From Terriglobia bacterium (GTDB lineage: Bacteria > Acidobacteriota > Terriglobia > Bryobacterales > Bryobacteraceae): 64,000 nucleotides of DNA. The first letter of the stretch is position 1; the number at the start of each line of letters is the position of its first letter. Shown here piece after piece: positions 1 through 7,504 of the stretch. A program made the position numbers and the translations under genes. Location: the NCBI GenBank assembly GCA_020073305.1, contig JAIQFK010000014.1, positions 1 through 64,000 of the forward strand. Direction: 5' to 3'. Under the pieces are notes generated by a model. That model was not told the DNA's origin, ran no database searches, and was given only the letters and a program-made list of their open reading frames with translations.

Positions 1-135
1 TGGCTGAAAGAGAAGCTGAAGTTCCGGAGATTCTCGGTGCGGGGTCGCATCAAGGCGCGTGCCGAGGCGCTCCTGCATGCCCTGACATTCAATATCCAAA
101 GGTTACTGAAAATCCAGCCCGCGCTGGCGGTGTAA
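1..135 (+). CDS. Transposase, C-terminal end (cut by window edge)
   Basis: Open from the first base to a TAA at 133-135, giving 44 residues rich in Arg/Lys with the pattern KFRRFSVRGR followed by a short amphipathic helix. This looks like the C-terminal tail of DDE transposases of the IS1182/IS5/IS4 kind, where a basic FRR..RG stretch precedes the last helix. The rest lies left of the window, so it cannot be said whether the gene is intact. A second transposase remnant follows about 120 bp downstream, which suggests an insertion-sequence graveyard. The family assignment is tentative because the catalytic core is not visible. Confidence 0.5.
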   Translation, partial: WLKEKLKFRRFSVRGRIKARAEALLHALTFNIQRLLKIQPALAV

Positions 136-204
136 CCGCCGCAGTAATCGGAACGCTTGGCACCGTCGGGAGTAAAATCGGATGCCGCACCACACAACGG
201 ATCC

Positions 205-222
205 GGCGTTTTGAAAAACGCC
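205..222. repeat. Perfect 18-bp hairpin between transposase remnants
   Basis: Bases 205-212 (ggcgtttt) and 215-222 (aaaacgcc) are perfect inverted repeats around a 2-nt centre. The hairpin lies 70 bp after the first transposase stop codon and 35 bp before the IS256-like fragment. It could be an insertion-sequence end or a terminator; no T tract follows, so a terminator is the weaker reading. Confidence 0.4.
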
Positions 223-256
223 ATTACTTCACAGCTTCCTGTCCCCTTTTCGACCC

Positions 257-592
257 ATGGATTTGAATCCGAGCGCGGCACGGAGCCTGGAGGAAGGGTT
301 GGAGGAAACGCTGACCGTCCATCGGCTCCACATTCCGCCCCAACTGCGCAAGACATTGGCCAGCACCAACGTCATCGAATCGGCTTTCTCGATCGTCGAA
401 CGTGTTTGTGCCAACGTGAAGCGCTGGCATGCAGGCGACCAGCGGGAGCGCTGGGTGGGATCCGGCCTCCTGGTAGCGGAGAAGCAATTCCGTCGCGTCC
501 AGGGACATAAACAGATTCCGATTCTTCTCAGAGAACTGGAAGCCTGGGTTCCATCTAAGTCGGAGGTTGTCAAACGCAGGAAGGCATCGTAG
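257..592 (+). pseudogene. IS256/Mutator-family transposase, C-terminal fragment
   Basis: About 110 residues match the C-terminal third of the IS256-like (Mutator) transposases: a helix with EEGLEETLTVHRL, then LRKTLASTNVIES, then the conserved NVKRW segment, then GKQFRR-like KQFRRVQGH. The catalytic Glu region should lie near the STN.IES motif, but the N-terminal DDE residues are missing. Translating upstream in frame meets a stop at 212-214 after non-matching sequence, so the gene is 5'-truncated and cannot make an active enzyme. The fragment is about a quarter of a normal 400-residue transposase. The remnant marks an old insertion at this locus. Confidence 0.8.
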
Positions 593-612
593 AGTGGGTT
601 ACGCGAGAGCCG

Positions 613-1011
613 CTACTTTCCACGGAGAGTCGGGCGATCCCAGATCTCTCCTTGCCCCCGGGCATCCAAATGTCTGTACACCACCCAGTAATAAACCAGA
701 ACACCGTATGGAACTGCCACCAAAAAAATCAACGACAATATCCTTTCCCACACGTCCGGCTGTCTATTATGATACCAGGCAACAAACATCCGATCGATCA
801 CCACGAAGGCACTGAGCCCAAATGCGGTTATAACGACAAGGATACACGCAGCTGAGACCGTGTCTTTAGCTTCATAGTTAATAGGTTTCGGGACTACGAG
901 GAGCACGATTGTACCCAAGACAGTCATTATACTTAGAATGATCGCTGAGACGAACGTCATCTTTTTGTTGTCTCGTAACCAGGACATGTGCGTCTTTTGA
1001 TTTTCCTTCAT
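613..1011 (-). CDS. Small membrane protein of unknown function
   Basis: Encodes 132 residues with a short charged N-terminus and three clear hydrophobic segments at about residues 18-40, 52-74 and 90-112, ending in a basic tail. Start ATG at 1011 is preferred over GTG at 1017 because an AAGGTG-like ribosome site lies about 6 nt upstream. Base composition is visibly more AT-rich than the core genes to the right, consistent with recent acquisition. It lies 14-20 bp after a truncated gene on the same strand, so both may once have formed an operon. I do not recognise the family. Confidence 0.55.
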   Translation of the reverse strand: MKENQKTHMSWLRDNKKMTFVSAIILSIMTVLGTIVLLVVPKPINYEAKDTVSAACILVVITAFGLSAFVVIDRMFVAWYHNRQPDVWERILSLIFLVAVPYGVLVYYWVVYRHLDARGQGEIWDRPTLRGK

Positions 1012-1030
1012 GACCACACCTTAACTATTG

Positions 1031-1372
1031 CTACGGTTGTTGCCTCACGGTTTGTGGCGGGCCTGGCTGCACTTCAGAGCCCGGTAGAGCGTTCAAGCCA
1101 ACCAACTTTAACAAGTCTTGACCGAGCTCGTTCACAGCCGGCGTGAATGAATTTATGGCGGCCGATGCCTCTTGAGTGCTGGCGTTCACCTCACCAGAAA
1201 CCACAATGCCTGTTGGCCCGAGAAGGGGAATCGTCTCCGTCGCACCTACCAACGTCACCGAAGTTCCCGTTCCAATTTTTGCGCCGACCTCTGGAACGGC
1301 AAGGCTCAGGCCAGATTTGTTCTCAGGAAACCCGCAAGGAAACCGCAAGGAAACCCGGGACAGTACACTCAA
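1031..1372 (-). pseudogene. Hypothetical gene, 5' end replaced by repeat sequence
   Basis: The last 95 residues (from about base 1325 down to the stop at 1031) look like ordinary protein, rich in Gly/Val/Thr with segments such as VGAKIGTGTSVTLVG and ending in a Pro/Gln-rich tail. The first 16 residues of the open frame are encoded by the tandem and inverted repeats at 1326-1420 and read as low-complexity RVSLRFPCGFP. The original start is therefore probably lost and the gene broken by the repeat. No family recognised. The same-strand membrane protein starts 20 bp downstream. Confidence 0.4.
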
Positions 1373-1420
1373 ATCGGATTTCTGAAAGCGGATGATGGTG
1401 TATTGAGTGTACTGTCCCGC
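1326..1420. repeat. Palindromic repeat: tandem arms plus 17-bp perfect inverted repeat
   Basis: Arm 1357-1373 (cgggacagtacactcaa) and arm 1404-1420 are perfect reverse complements over 17 bp with a 30-nt loop. Pairing continues outward with one mismatch through gaaac. The left flank 1326-1360 is three tandem units of about 11-12 bp (aggaaaccCgca type) and the right flank has three cgcgtttctt units, so the whole is a long cruciform with repetitive arms. The core ggacagtacac recurs at 21970-21981 and, with one change, at 22158-22168 and 1731-1741. This is typical of dispersed REP-like or MITE-like palindromes; no REP-associated tyrosine transposase is present in the window. Confidence 0.7.
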
Positions 1421-1782
1421 GTTTCTTCGCGTTTCTTCCCGTCCCGCGTTTCTTCCCCGAAGCCAACCAGGTGGCGTGAAAATGAGTTTTTTGAGGCATA
1501 CGGAAATCTATCCATCCGATGGGGGCCTAACCCATTGGGCCAAGCCCCCCGCTCATCGTCTGGATGAGTTTCCGACTGGCTATTCCTTGGCGGGTTGCTC
1601 TCCAGCAGAGCCCGCCTCTGCTTCACCAGCCATGCGCAGTATGCGGTACGTTGTTCCTGCTGACAACGACTTGTCAGCGAACGGTCACCTGTCCCTCATT
1701 TCTGTGTCTCACCCGAGGGGCGCACTCCATGTCCTGTCCCCGAAATATGCGAAATATGCCTCTGCGCGATGATAATTGTCGA
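1421..1782. other. Gene-poor stretch with hairpin and repeat end
   Basis: No credible gene is seen over these 362 bp; open frames here have no recognisable family. Bases 1659-1666 and 1671-1678 (gctgacaa / ttgtcagc) form a perfect 8-bp stem with a 4-nt loop. Bases 1731-1744 (gtcctgtccccgaa) match the right terminal repeat of the element at 21966-22171 in the same orientation, so the right end of a related degenerate element probably lies here. The sequence 1745-1760 contains gcgaaatat repeated. Confidence 0.4.
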
Positions 1783-2376
1783 ATGGAATGGAGTGAGCTG
1801 GCAACCGAGAGCCGGATTCTGCCGCGGGCGTTTTACAACCGCGAAGCGGTGACGGTGGCGCGGGAACTGTTGGGCAAGATTTTGGTGCACGGCAAGGCGG
1901 CGGGGATGATCGTCGAAACCGAAGCGTATCTAGGGGGCGATGATCTGGCGGCGCACTCGGCGCGGGGCATTACCAATCGCACGCGCGTCATCTTCGGCCC
2001 GCCGGGGCATGCGTACGTCTATTTCATTTACGGCATGCACGAGTGTCTGAACCTGGTGGCGGAGCCGCGAGGCAAGCCGGGATGCGTGCTGATCCGGGCG
2101 GCCGAGCCGCTGGCGGGGATTGACCTCATGAGGCGCCGGCGGCCGAAGGCGCGCTCGTTCGAAAAGCTGGCGTCAGGACCGGGAAACCTGACGCGGGCGT
2201 TCGCTATTACACGAGCGCAGAACGGAGCGGATGTGACTCGCGGATCACTGGTGGTACGAAAGTGGGCCCGGGAGCCGCAGTTCGAAATCCAGGTGACGCC
2301 GCGAATCGGAATCCGGCATTGTGCCGATTGGCCGCTGCGGTTCGTGATGACGGGGAACGGGGCGGTGAGCGGGTAA
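1783..2376 (+). CDS. 3-methyladenine DNA glycosylase (AAG/MPG family)
   Basis: Base-excision repair glycosylase that removes alkylated purines such as 3-methyladenine and hypoxanthine. The 197 residues cover the whole AAG fold: FYNREAVTVARELLGKILVH, then IVETEAYLGGDDLAAHSARG with the catalytic Glu in ETEAY, then RTRVIFGPPGHAYVYFIYGMH with the minor-groove intercalating Tyr region, then GPGNLTRAF, and a C-terminal RIGI motif. Length is normal for bacterial members. I chose ATG 1783 because upstream in-frame residues are repeat-derived and do not match the family; no good ribosome site is visible, so the start is uncertain by a few codons. It stands alone between the repeat region and padR. Confidence 0.9.
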   Translation: MEWSELATESRILPRAFYNREAVTVARELLGKILVHGKAAGMIVETEAYLGGDDLAAHSARGITNRTRVIFGPPGHAYVYFIYGMHECLNLVAEPRGKPGCVLIRAAEPLAGIDLMRRRRPKARSFEKLASGPGNLTRAFAITRAQNGADVTRGSLVVRKWAREPQFEIQVTPRIGIRHCADWPLRFVMTGNGAVSG

Positions 2377-2390
2377 ACCGTCTATCGCTA

Positions 2391-2420
2391 TTGACATGTA
2401 TAGATATTGAATGATATATA
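2391..2420 (+). promoter_or_regulatory. padR promoter, probably leaderless
   Basis: TTGACA at 2391-2396, an 18-nt spacer, and TATATA at 2415-2420 precede the padR ATG at 2429 by 8 nt. Transcription would begin at or next to the start codon. The region is strikingly AT-rich (tgatatatatataaaac) in a GC-rich setting. PadR regulators commonly repress their own promoter, and the near-palindromic atgatatatatat is a plausible operator; that part is inference. Confidence 0.7.
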
Positions 2421-2428
2421 TATAAAAC

Positions 2429-2782
2429 ATGCCTAAACCAAAACCTCAAGCGTTTCTTCCACTAAAGACCCAGTGGTTTCACATCATGCTGGCGCTGGCG
2501 GGTGGAGAACAGCACGGCTACGGAATCATGCAGGAAGTCCTGAATAGCACCACGGGAAAAGTGCGGTTGTGGCCGGCAACGCTGTATGGATCGATCAAGC
2601 GGCTGGTTGAGGCAGGACTGATCGAGGAATCCGCCGAACGGCCCGCGCCGGAATTGGACGACGCGCGACGCCGGTACTACCGGTTGACGGCTCTCGGCAA
2701 ACGGGTGCTCGACGCGGAATGTGAGCGCCTGCAGGCATTGGTTCACGCCATTCGAGTGAAGCAAGCTCTGGTGACGGAATGA
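2429..2782 (+). CDS. PadR-family transcriptional regulator
   Basis: The 117-residue protein is the short PadR subtype: winged helix from about residue 13 to 85 (FHIMLALAGGEQHGYGIMQEV, then LWPATLYGSIKRLVEAGLIEE, then RRYYRLTALGKRVL) followed by one C-terminal dimerisation helix. In acidobacteria this subtype usually precedes, and presumably controls, ADOP/MacB-like permease genes, which matches the remnant that overlaps its stop codon (ATGA at 2779-2782). The strong AT-rich promoter just upstream looks intact, so the regulator may still be expressed although its target gene has collapsed. Ligand unknown. Confidence 0.9.
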   Translation: MPKPKPQAFLPLKTQWFHIMLALAGGEQHGYGIMQEVLNSTTGKVRLWPATLYGSIKRLVEAGLIEESAERPAPELDDARRRYYRLTALGKRVLDAECERLQALVHAIRVKQALVTE

Positions 2783-2916
2783 ATCTCGCATGGCGGACTT
2801 ACCGGCGGCTGGCGCAGGCGTTTCCGCACGAATTCAAATTGGCGCTGCTCGCCTGTTACGTGCCGGCGCGGCGGGCGGCCAAAATCGATCCGCTGCAGGC
2901 GCTGCGCGAGGGGTAG
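2779..2916 (+). pseudogene. ADOP-type ABC permease, collapsed by in-frame deletion
   Basis: A 45-codon open frame starts with ATG overlapping the padR stop. Its first 22 residues (WRTYRRLAQAFPHEFK) are the usual N-terminus of acidobacterial duplicated permeases of the FtsX/MacB class, and its last 23 (CYVPARRAAKIDPLQALREG) are the usual C-terminus of the same class. Roughly 800 residues between them, including all transmembrane segments, are absent, and the two ends are joined in frame near base 2840. It therefore cannot transport anything. The terminal identities come from known family features; the deletion itself is read directly from the sequence. Confidence 0.8.
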
Positions 2917-2969
2917 AGTACTGAACGGTTCGTCGCGGGCGGTGCGCTAGTGAGACCCATACCCGCGCT

Positions 2970-3389
2970 TCAATCGGGCATCAGCACCGGGATGACTTTG
3001 TTCCCGTGGCGCCGATAAATGCGGAAGTCGGCGTCCAGGGTGAAAACTTCTCCGGACGTGTGGATTTCCGAGAGTCGAACCAGGCAGGCATGCGCCAAGG
3101 ACATGGGCCGGTTGCGATAGCGGTGCATCAGCGCCCGCAGGTCGGCCTGTTCCTCCTGCACAGCGACCGCAACACGGATCACTCCGCGCTCCAGTAAGGC
3201 AAAAAGAGCGTCGACGTCGCGGCGCTCACGTTTCAGGAGAAAGGCCGCCTCGGTAAGGACCGGCTCGCACGTCAGTAGCGGCGGCCGCAGCCGCTTCCAT
3301 TGCTCGACCGTCCACAAATGATGTCTCAGCCCGGAGGCGAGGAAGCTTACCAGCGGGCCGGTGTCGAGCAGGCTGGGGCCTTTCTTCAC
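2970..3389 (-). CDS. vapC: PIN-domain toxin (VapC-like ribonuclease)
   Basis: 139 residues with the PIN pattern: SLLDTGPLVSFL near the N-terminus (first acidic residue Asp9), TEAAFLL with Glu about 48, and a C-terminal VFTLDADFRIYRR segment carrying the last acidic pair (Asp119, Asp121). These residues bind Mg2+ and cleave RNA in the family. The start overlaps the antitoxin stop by 4 bp (3386-3389), so the two are translationally coupled. The neighbouring ribbon-helix-helix gene makes this a type II toxin-antitoxin module. The substrate RNA is unknown. Confidence 0.85.
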   Translation of the reverse strand: MKKGPSLLDTGPLVSFLASGLRHHLWTVEQWKRLRPPLLTCEPVLTEAAFLLKRERRDVDALFALLERGVIRVAVAVQEEQADLRALMHRYRNRPMSLAHACLVRLSEIHTSGEVFTLDADFRIYRRHGNKVIPVLMPD

Positions 3390-3628
3390 CGGCCAAAGCC
3401 TTCCATATATTTTGGATTCCCGGCGAGGTCCTTCGGCAGGCCCTTCACGGTACCGGCAAGGTCGCGAGCCAAGTCATAGCACGAGGCTGCGCCGTTCCGC
3501 GATGGCTTGCGCAACGCCTTTTCGAGGCTGTCCCGCACGAGCCAGGATTTCGTCACCCGTCTCGCCTTAGCCTCACTGTCGAGCTGAGCCAGGAGATCGT
3601 CAGGCAATTTCAATGAAATGGTCTGCAT
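3386..3628 (-). CDS. vapB: Ribbon-helix-helix antitoxin (CopG/VapB-like)
   Basis: 80 residues beginning MQTISLKLPDDLLAQLD, the beta-strand of a ribbon-helix-helix fold, then EAKARRVTKSWLVRDSLEKAL for the two helices. The C-terminal 35 residues (CYDLARDLAGTVKGLPKDL) would wrap the toxin. ATG 3628 is chosen over GTG 3670 because the ribbon strand starts there and because a -35/-10 pair sits exactly upstream (see 3635-3663). Such antitoxins normally repress their own operon. The toxin gene follows with a 4-bp overlap. Confidence 0.85.
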   Translation of the reverse strand: MQTISLKLPDDLLAQLDSEAKARRVTKSWLVRDSLEKALRKPSRNGAASCYDLARDLAGTVKGLPKDLAGNPKYMEGFGR

Positions 3629-3634
3629 GACGGT

Positions 3635-3663
3635 AGGGTAATACGCGCCGATCTGCTGCGCAA
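3635..3663 (-). promoter_or_regulatory. vapBC promoter, leaderless
   Basis: Reading the minus strand: TTGCGC (3663-3658), 17-nt spacer, TACCCT (3640-3635), 6 nt, then the antitoxin ATG at 3628. Spacing is optimal for the housekeeping sigma factor, and transcription should start at the ATG itself. No Shine-Dalgarno sequence precedes the start, in agreement. Confidence 0.65.
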
Positions 3664-3922
3664 GACCCACGCCCAGGGCGGCAGAAGGATCTATTGTGCG
3701 CCATCAAAGCCCGCAACGAGTGGTGCCAAAGTGTCACCCAGGGGAGGGCCACCCATTGTGTAAGTGCCTCGAAATGATTGACTAAAGCCTTACTATCGCC
3801 TGGTATCAAAAATGCACCCGCAAGGGGTAAGGGTGTACTGGAATATGGCGTTATCGGTGGCACTGGGTGACTACGACGTAGCGGAAGGCAAAACAGAGCC
3901 GTGCGAGTCTAAGCAGAATGTG

Positions 3923-5143
3923 ATGGAGGTATTTGTTGCGCGGCAGCCGATATTTGACCGGCAACAAAGAGTCTACGGTTACGAATTGCTATTCCGCCCC
4001 CAGTTAGACAGCACTGCAGCAGGAACCGCCAGCAGCATGGCGAGCCTGCAGGTAATTACAAATAGCCTGCTTTCCATAGGAGTCGAGACGCTTCTTGCGG
4101 GGGCACGGGCGTTCATCAACTTTCCCGAACAACTACTGACCGATGAGCGCGCCTTGTCGTTGCCGCCCAGCATCGCGGTAATCGAGATCCTGGAGACCGT
4201 AAAGGTGGGCCCGGCAGTGATTGCGGCTTGCCGCAGCCTCCGCGCAAAGGGATATGTGCTGGCTCTCGACGACTTTCCTCAACAAGCAGACTACGCGGAG
4301 TTGGCGGGTCTCGTCGATATCATCAAAGTGGACTTTCGCGCCACCAGCGCGGCCGAGCAAGAGGCGATCGTCAATCACTATCTGCCGCGCGGAGTCCGGC
4401 TGCTGGCGGAAAAGGTCGAAACGCAAGAGGAGTTTCAACGCGCCAGGAAATTGGGATATCACTATTTTCAGGGGTACTTCTTCGCGCGTCCAGTTGTGGT
4501 TTCACGCCGTGAGATTCCCGGCTTCAAGCTGAACTATCTTCGGATCCTGCGGGAGATTCATCAGCCGGAGTTGGAATTCCGGGGACTGGAGTCGCTGATT
4601 CAGCGCGATGTTTCCCTGGCATCCAAACTTCTGCGCTATGTGAATTCGGCAATCTTTGGATGGATCAGTCCGGTGCAGTCTATCCGGCAGGCGCTGGCGT
4701 TGCTGGGCGAGCAGGAGATCCGCAACTGGGCTTCGTTAGCAGCACTCCCTACTCTGGCGGTAGACAAGCCCGATGAGTTGATGCGCATGGCGCTTCTTCG
4801 GGCGCGCTTCTGCGAGCTGGTAGCTCCGTGGGAAGGCCTCGCGCATCGAAAGGCCGATCTCTTTCTGACCGGCCTATTTTCGCTACTGGATGCCATGTTA
4901 GACCGGCCGCTGGCCGAGATCCTGGCGGAAATGCGGCTGACCGGCGCCATCGCCGATACGCTTCTGGGCACAGGCCGTCCGGAGGAGCCCATGGCGCTCA
5001 TCTACCGCCTGGTGCGCGAGTATGAATCGGGCGACTGGAGAGCTTTCACCGCTACGGCGAACCACCTGCACGTGCCCGTTGAAATCATCCCGGAACTGTA
5101 TTTGAACGCGGTGGTCTGGTCGGACCAGATCAGCCGCGGTTAA
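3923..5143 (+). CDS. EAL-HDOD domain signalling protein (YuxH/CdgJ type)
   Basis: N-terminal EAL-like domain (about 1-200) and C-terminal HDOD domain (about 205-400), the YuxH/CdgJ arrangement. EAL motifs visible: YELLFRP for E-x-L, FINFP for the Asn motif, IEILET, LALDDF, IIKVDF, LLAEKVET and GYHYFQGYFFARP. The DDFGTG loop is replaced by DDFPQQ, as usual in this subfamily, so cyclic-di-GMP hydrolysis is doubtful and a binding or scaffold role more likely. ATG 3923 starts the conserved MEVFVARQPIFDRQ; in-frame starts at 3812 and 3845 would add unconserved residues. Possible -35 TTGACT lies at 3778-3783. It converges on, and overlaps by 14 bp, the DUF2254 gene. Confidence 0.85.
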   Translation: MEVFVARQPIFDRQQRVYGYELLFRPQLDSTAAGTASSMASLQVITNSLLSIGVETLLAGARAFINFPEQLLTDERALSLPPSIAVIEILETVKVGPAVIAACRSLRAKGYVLALDDFPQQADYAELAGLVDIIKVDFRATSAAEQEAIVNHYLPRGVRLLAEKVETQEEFQRARKLGYHYFQGYFFARPVVVSRREIPGFKLNYLRILREIHQPELEFRGLESLIQRDVSLASKLLRYVNSAIFGWISPVQSIRQALALLGEQEIRNWASLAALPTLAVDKPDELMRMALLRARFCELVAPWEGLAHRKADLFLTGLFSLLDAMLDRPLAEILAEMRLTGAIADTLLGTGRPEEPMALIYRLVREYESGDWRAFTATANHLHVPVEIIPELYLNAVVWSDQISRG

Positions 5144-6458
5144 TGGCTAAGACACTCTCGAGTGCTGAAAGCCGAACGCGGATTTCTCTCAGCTCATCTT
5201 CGCCAAGCCGCTCAGCGCAGCCTGCCGCAATGCGATTCGCCCGATTAACGAGTATGCGGTGGATCTCGGGGTCGTTGGTCGTGGTGGCGATGTCGCCGAG
5301 AGCGCGCAACATGCGGAGGCTGACCGCGACATCGGTCTTCGAGTACATGCGTATCTGCTCGAAGGCTGAAGCCAGCAGCCGGTCGAAACGAATCCAGGGG
5401 ACGTAGACACGCAGAATGCCCGGCGGATCGTACAGGTTGGATTCAGGCAGCTCCCGAGATGCCACGCAAATCAGAATGCGGCTCAACTGATCGACGCAGC
5501 TAATGGCCGTGCTGGGGTCGTTCACGGCCGGCGAAATCGCCTTGAGCGCGATGTCGACAATCTGCAGCACGCCAAATTCGACATCTTGCTGAAGGGTTCT
5601 GGATGGCCCGAAATCGAACGCGGCTCGAAGGGCCGCCACTCGCTCCGGTGTGGCGCGCTCCGCCCTCGATATCCTCAGGAACGGCACACCTTCCGGCACA
5701 AAATGACCCACTCGCCGCAGAACCTGGATCTTGATCTGATAAGCCTTGGCGAGTGCGACCAGCTGCTTGATGTCGATGAAGCGGATGTAACCCGACACCT
5801 CATTCATGAGAGGCAGCTCCCATTTCAGAGCCTCGACGCGTTCGTCTACGGCGATGCGATTGACCTTATGGGGCCGGGGCATCAGATCACGGATCACGGC
5901 CTCAGTTTCGGATGCGATCTTGTCCACGATTTGGTTGACACTGATCGCCTGGGAAATGTGGTGAATGAAGAAGAGCAGCCAGCACACGCAGGCGAGAGCC
6001 AGTACCATCGCGCCCAGGACGGTGGCCACAGGCGCGAAAGGATGCGGCAGGGAGCGGGCCGCGGGAAGTGCCGCCATGCAATACGAGAACGTCCCGAGAA
6101 ATATGCCGAGCGTCCATTGCGTGACGCCATCGCGCGCGAAGCTAAGGAGGATTCGAGGAGAGAATTGCATCGACGCCAACGTGAGGGTCATCAAGAGAAT
6201 GGCGAAGACGATGGAGACCACTGTCATGATGGAAGCGCCGATGCCTCCGAGAATCACCTGCGCGACTTGAGGGTCAGCGTGTGACGGAAAGATCACCTTC
6301 GGCACCCAAGCGCTAAACTCCGGCACAGCCTCTTCGACCCACGAAAGCAGTGCGCCGGCGCAGCCCAGAGTGAGTGCGATGACGAGCGGGCGGACCAGAA
6401 ACCCGCCACGCAGGTTGTACATGACATGGTGGAACAGAAGTGGCAGACGCTTTTGCAC
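5130..6458 (-). CDS. DUF2254 membrane protein
   Basis: 442 residues. Four hydrophobic segments in the first 190 residues (about 22-42, 68-92, 112-132, 140-170) precede a soluble C-terminal half of about 270 residues. Features typical of DUF2254: LTLASMQFSPRIL after TM2, the FxGxF segment WTLGIFLGTFSYCM, and a cytosolic part with AVNDPSTA.SCVDQL. The function of the family is unknown. The start is GTG at 6458 with no strong ribosome site. Its 3' end overlaps the convergent EAL-HDOD gene by 14 bp, so there is no room for separate terminators between them. Confidence 0.85.
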   Translation of the reverse strand: MQKRLPLLFHHVMYNLRGGFLVRPLVIALTLGCAGALLSWVEEAVPEFSAWVPKVIFPSHADPQVAQVILGGIGASIMTVVSIVFAILLMTLTLASMQFSPRILLSFARDGVTQWTLGIFLGTFSYCMAALPAARSLPHPFAPVATVLGAMVLALACVCWLLFFIHHISQAISVNQIVDKIASETEAVIRDLMPRPHKVNRIAVDERVEALKWELPLMNEVSGYIRFIDIKQLVALAKAYQIKIQVLRRVGHFVPEGVPFLRISRAERATPERVAALRAAFDFGPSRTLQQDVEFGVLQIVDIALKAISPAVNDPSTAISCVDQLSRILICVASRELPESNLYDPPGILRVYVPWIRFDRLLASAFEQIRMYSKTDVAVSLRMLRALGDIATTTNDPEIHRILVNRANRIAAGCAERLGEDELREIRVRLSALESVLAINRG

Positions 6459-6613
6459 GATGGTGTATGTTCAGTGTAGTACCACGCGGGCAGGCGGCGG
6501 AGCGTGATGATGTAACCCAAGTACCTTGTGTCGACATGCTGACGTACGCCGCGGTGGCAGCCGGCCGTGGCGCTACGGATTGAGTAGGAGGGCGAGTCTC
6601 GCGGGTGGCCCGA

Positions 6614-6988
6614 TCAGCGTTGTTTCTTGCGTTCGTTCTGCGCGATCCGTGCCCTCACCAGCTTTTTCACCAGAGCGGCCGACAGAGGCTTGTCGACGGG
6701 AAAGCGGATGGTGCCTTTCGATGTTTGGAAGTTCTTGAGTTCGTTCCGAAATACTTCCATCACCGACGGATTCATAACAAACAAGCTGCAATGGTCCGGA
6801 AACGCGGCGAACCCCAGCAGCATTCCTTTGTACTTGAAGATCGGAATCCGATAACTGATGACCTCGGTGGCCTCCGGCGGCACAATGGACCGAATCACCG
6901 CGCGAACCCGGTTCAAGGTGCCGCGGGCGGGTTCCGGAACGCCTGCGAGGTATTCGTCCACGTTTTTCGGAGCGACGGTTTTCTTCAT
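6614..6988 (-). CDS. DUF1801 (YdhG-like) small protein
   Basis: 124 residues with the DUF1801 pattern: NVDEYLAGVPEPARGTLNRV.A.IRSIVP at the N-terminus, then EVISYRIPIFKYKG, FAAFPDHCSLF, and KGTIRFPVDKPL near the C-terminus, ending in a basic KK tail. Some members have been called iron chaperones or frataxin-like, but the function is not settled. It stands as a single gene between DUF2254 and the cupredoxin. Start ATG 6988 matches the family; upstream 6989-7142 is non-coding. Confidence 0.8.
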   Translation of the reverse strand: MKKTVAPKNVDEYLAGVPEPARGTLNRVRAVIRSIVPPEATEVISYRIPIFKYKGMLLGFAAFPDHCSLFVMNPSVMEVFRNELKNFQTSKGTIRFPVDKPLSAALVKKLVRARIAQNERKKQR

Positions 6989-7142
6989 ACGGGTAATACC
7001 TCCGCTAAAGCGATTTTCTCACGCCTTTCAGCCGTCACGGCTTAGGTGTCTTCGCAGCCCTCCTTCAGACCTGTAAAACCTCGGCGCAAGTGGAGACCGG
7101 ACAAGGCGCGGAGACGTATGATCCAGATGTGGGGAGATCATC

Positions 7143-7502
7143 ATGAAGCGACCAAGAACCGTTTGGGCCACACTTGCGCTGCTGGCGGTGGCGGCGCTCG
7201 GCGCGCTCGGCGCGCTCGCCCAGAGCGAATCGACCGAGATCAAGGTGACGGCCAAGAAGTACGAGTTTGAGCCCAGCGCCATCCACGTGAAGAAAGGGGA
7301 ACACGTGAAGTTAGTCATCACCGCCGTGGACCACGATCATGGATTCAAGCTGGATGCCTTCCAAGTCGAACAGTTGTTGAAGAAGGGTGAAGCGACCGCC
7401 GTGGAATTCACCGCCGATCGCAGCGGGACGTTCCCCTTTGAGTGCTCGCACTTTTGCGGCCTGGGACACAAGAAGATGAAGGGGGAACTGGTGGTGGAAT
7501 AA
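7143..7502 (+). CDS. Stand-alone periplasmic CuA-like cupredoxin
   Basis: 119 residues: a signal peptide (about 1-26, cut after ALA) and one cupredoxin domain like subunit II of cytochrome c oxidase. The loop C-SHF-C-GLG-H-KK-M keeps the CuA ligand spacing CxxxCxxxHxxM, and an upstream His in DHDHGF supplies the other ligand. The Glu usual inside the CxExC loop is His here. No transmembrane helix or oxidase gene is nearby, so it is probably a soluble electron carrier or copper protein rather than an oxidase subunit. A good ribosome site (ggggag) lies 6 nt before ATG 7143. It converges with the ABC permease gene, 2 bp apart. Confidence 0.85.
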   Translation: MKRPRTVWATLALLAVAALGALGALAQSESTEIKVTAKKYEFEPSAIHVKKGEHVKLVITAVDHDHGFKLDAFQVEQLLKKGEATAVEFTADRSGTFPFECSHFCGLGHKKMKGELVVE

Positions 7503-7504
7503 CT

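Noticed and set aside
1407-1772. Open frame of 121 codons in the repeat region
   Set aside because: No family match and encoded partly by repeats; bases here are better described as repeat-bearing intergenic sequence.
3923-5143. Active cyclic-di-GMP phosphodiesterase
   Set aside because: The DDFGTG loop is replaced by DDFPQQ, as usual for EAL-HDOD proteins, so catalysis is not claimed.
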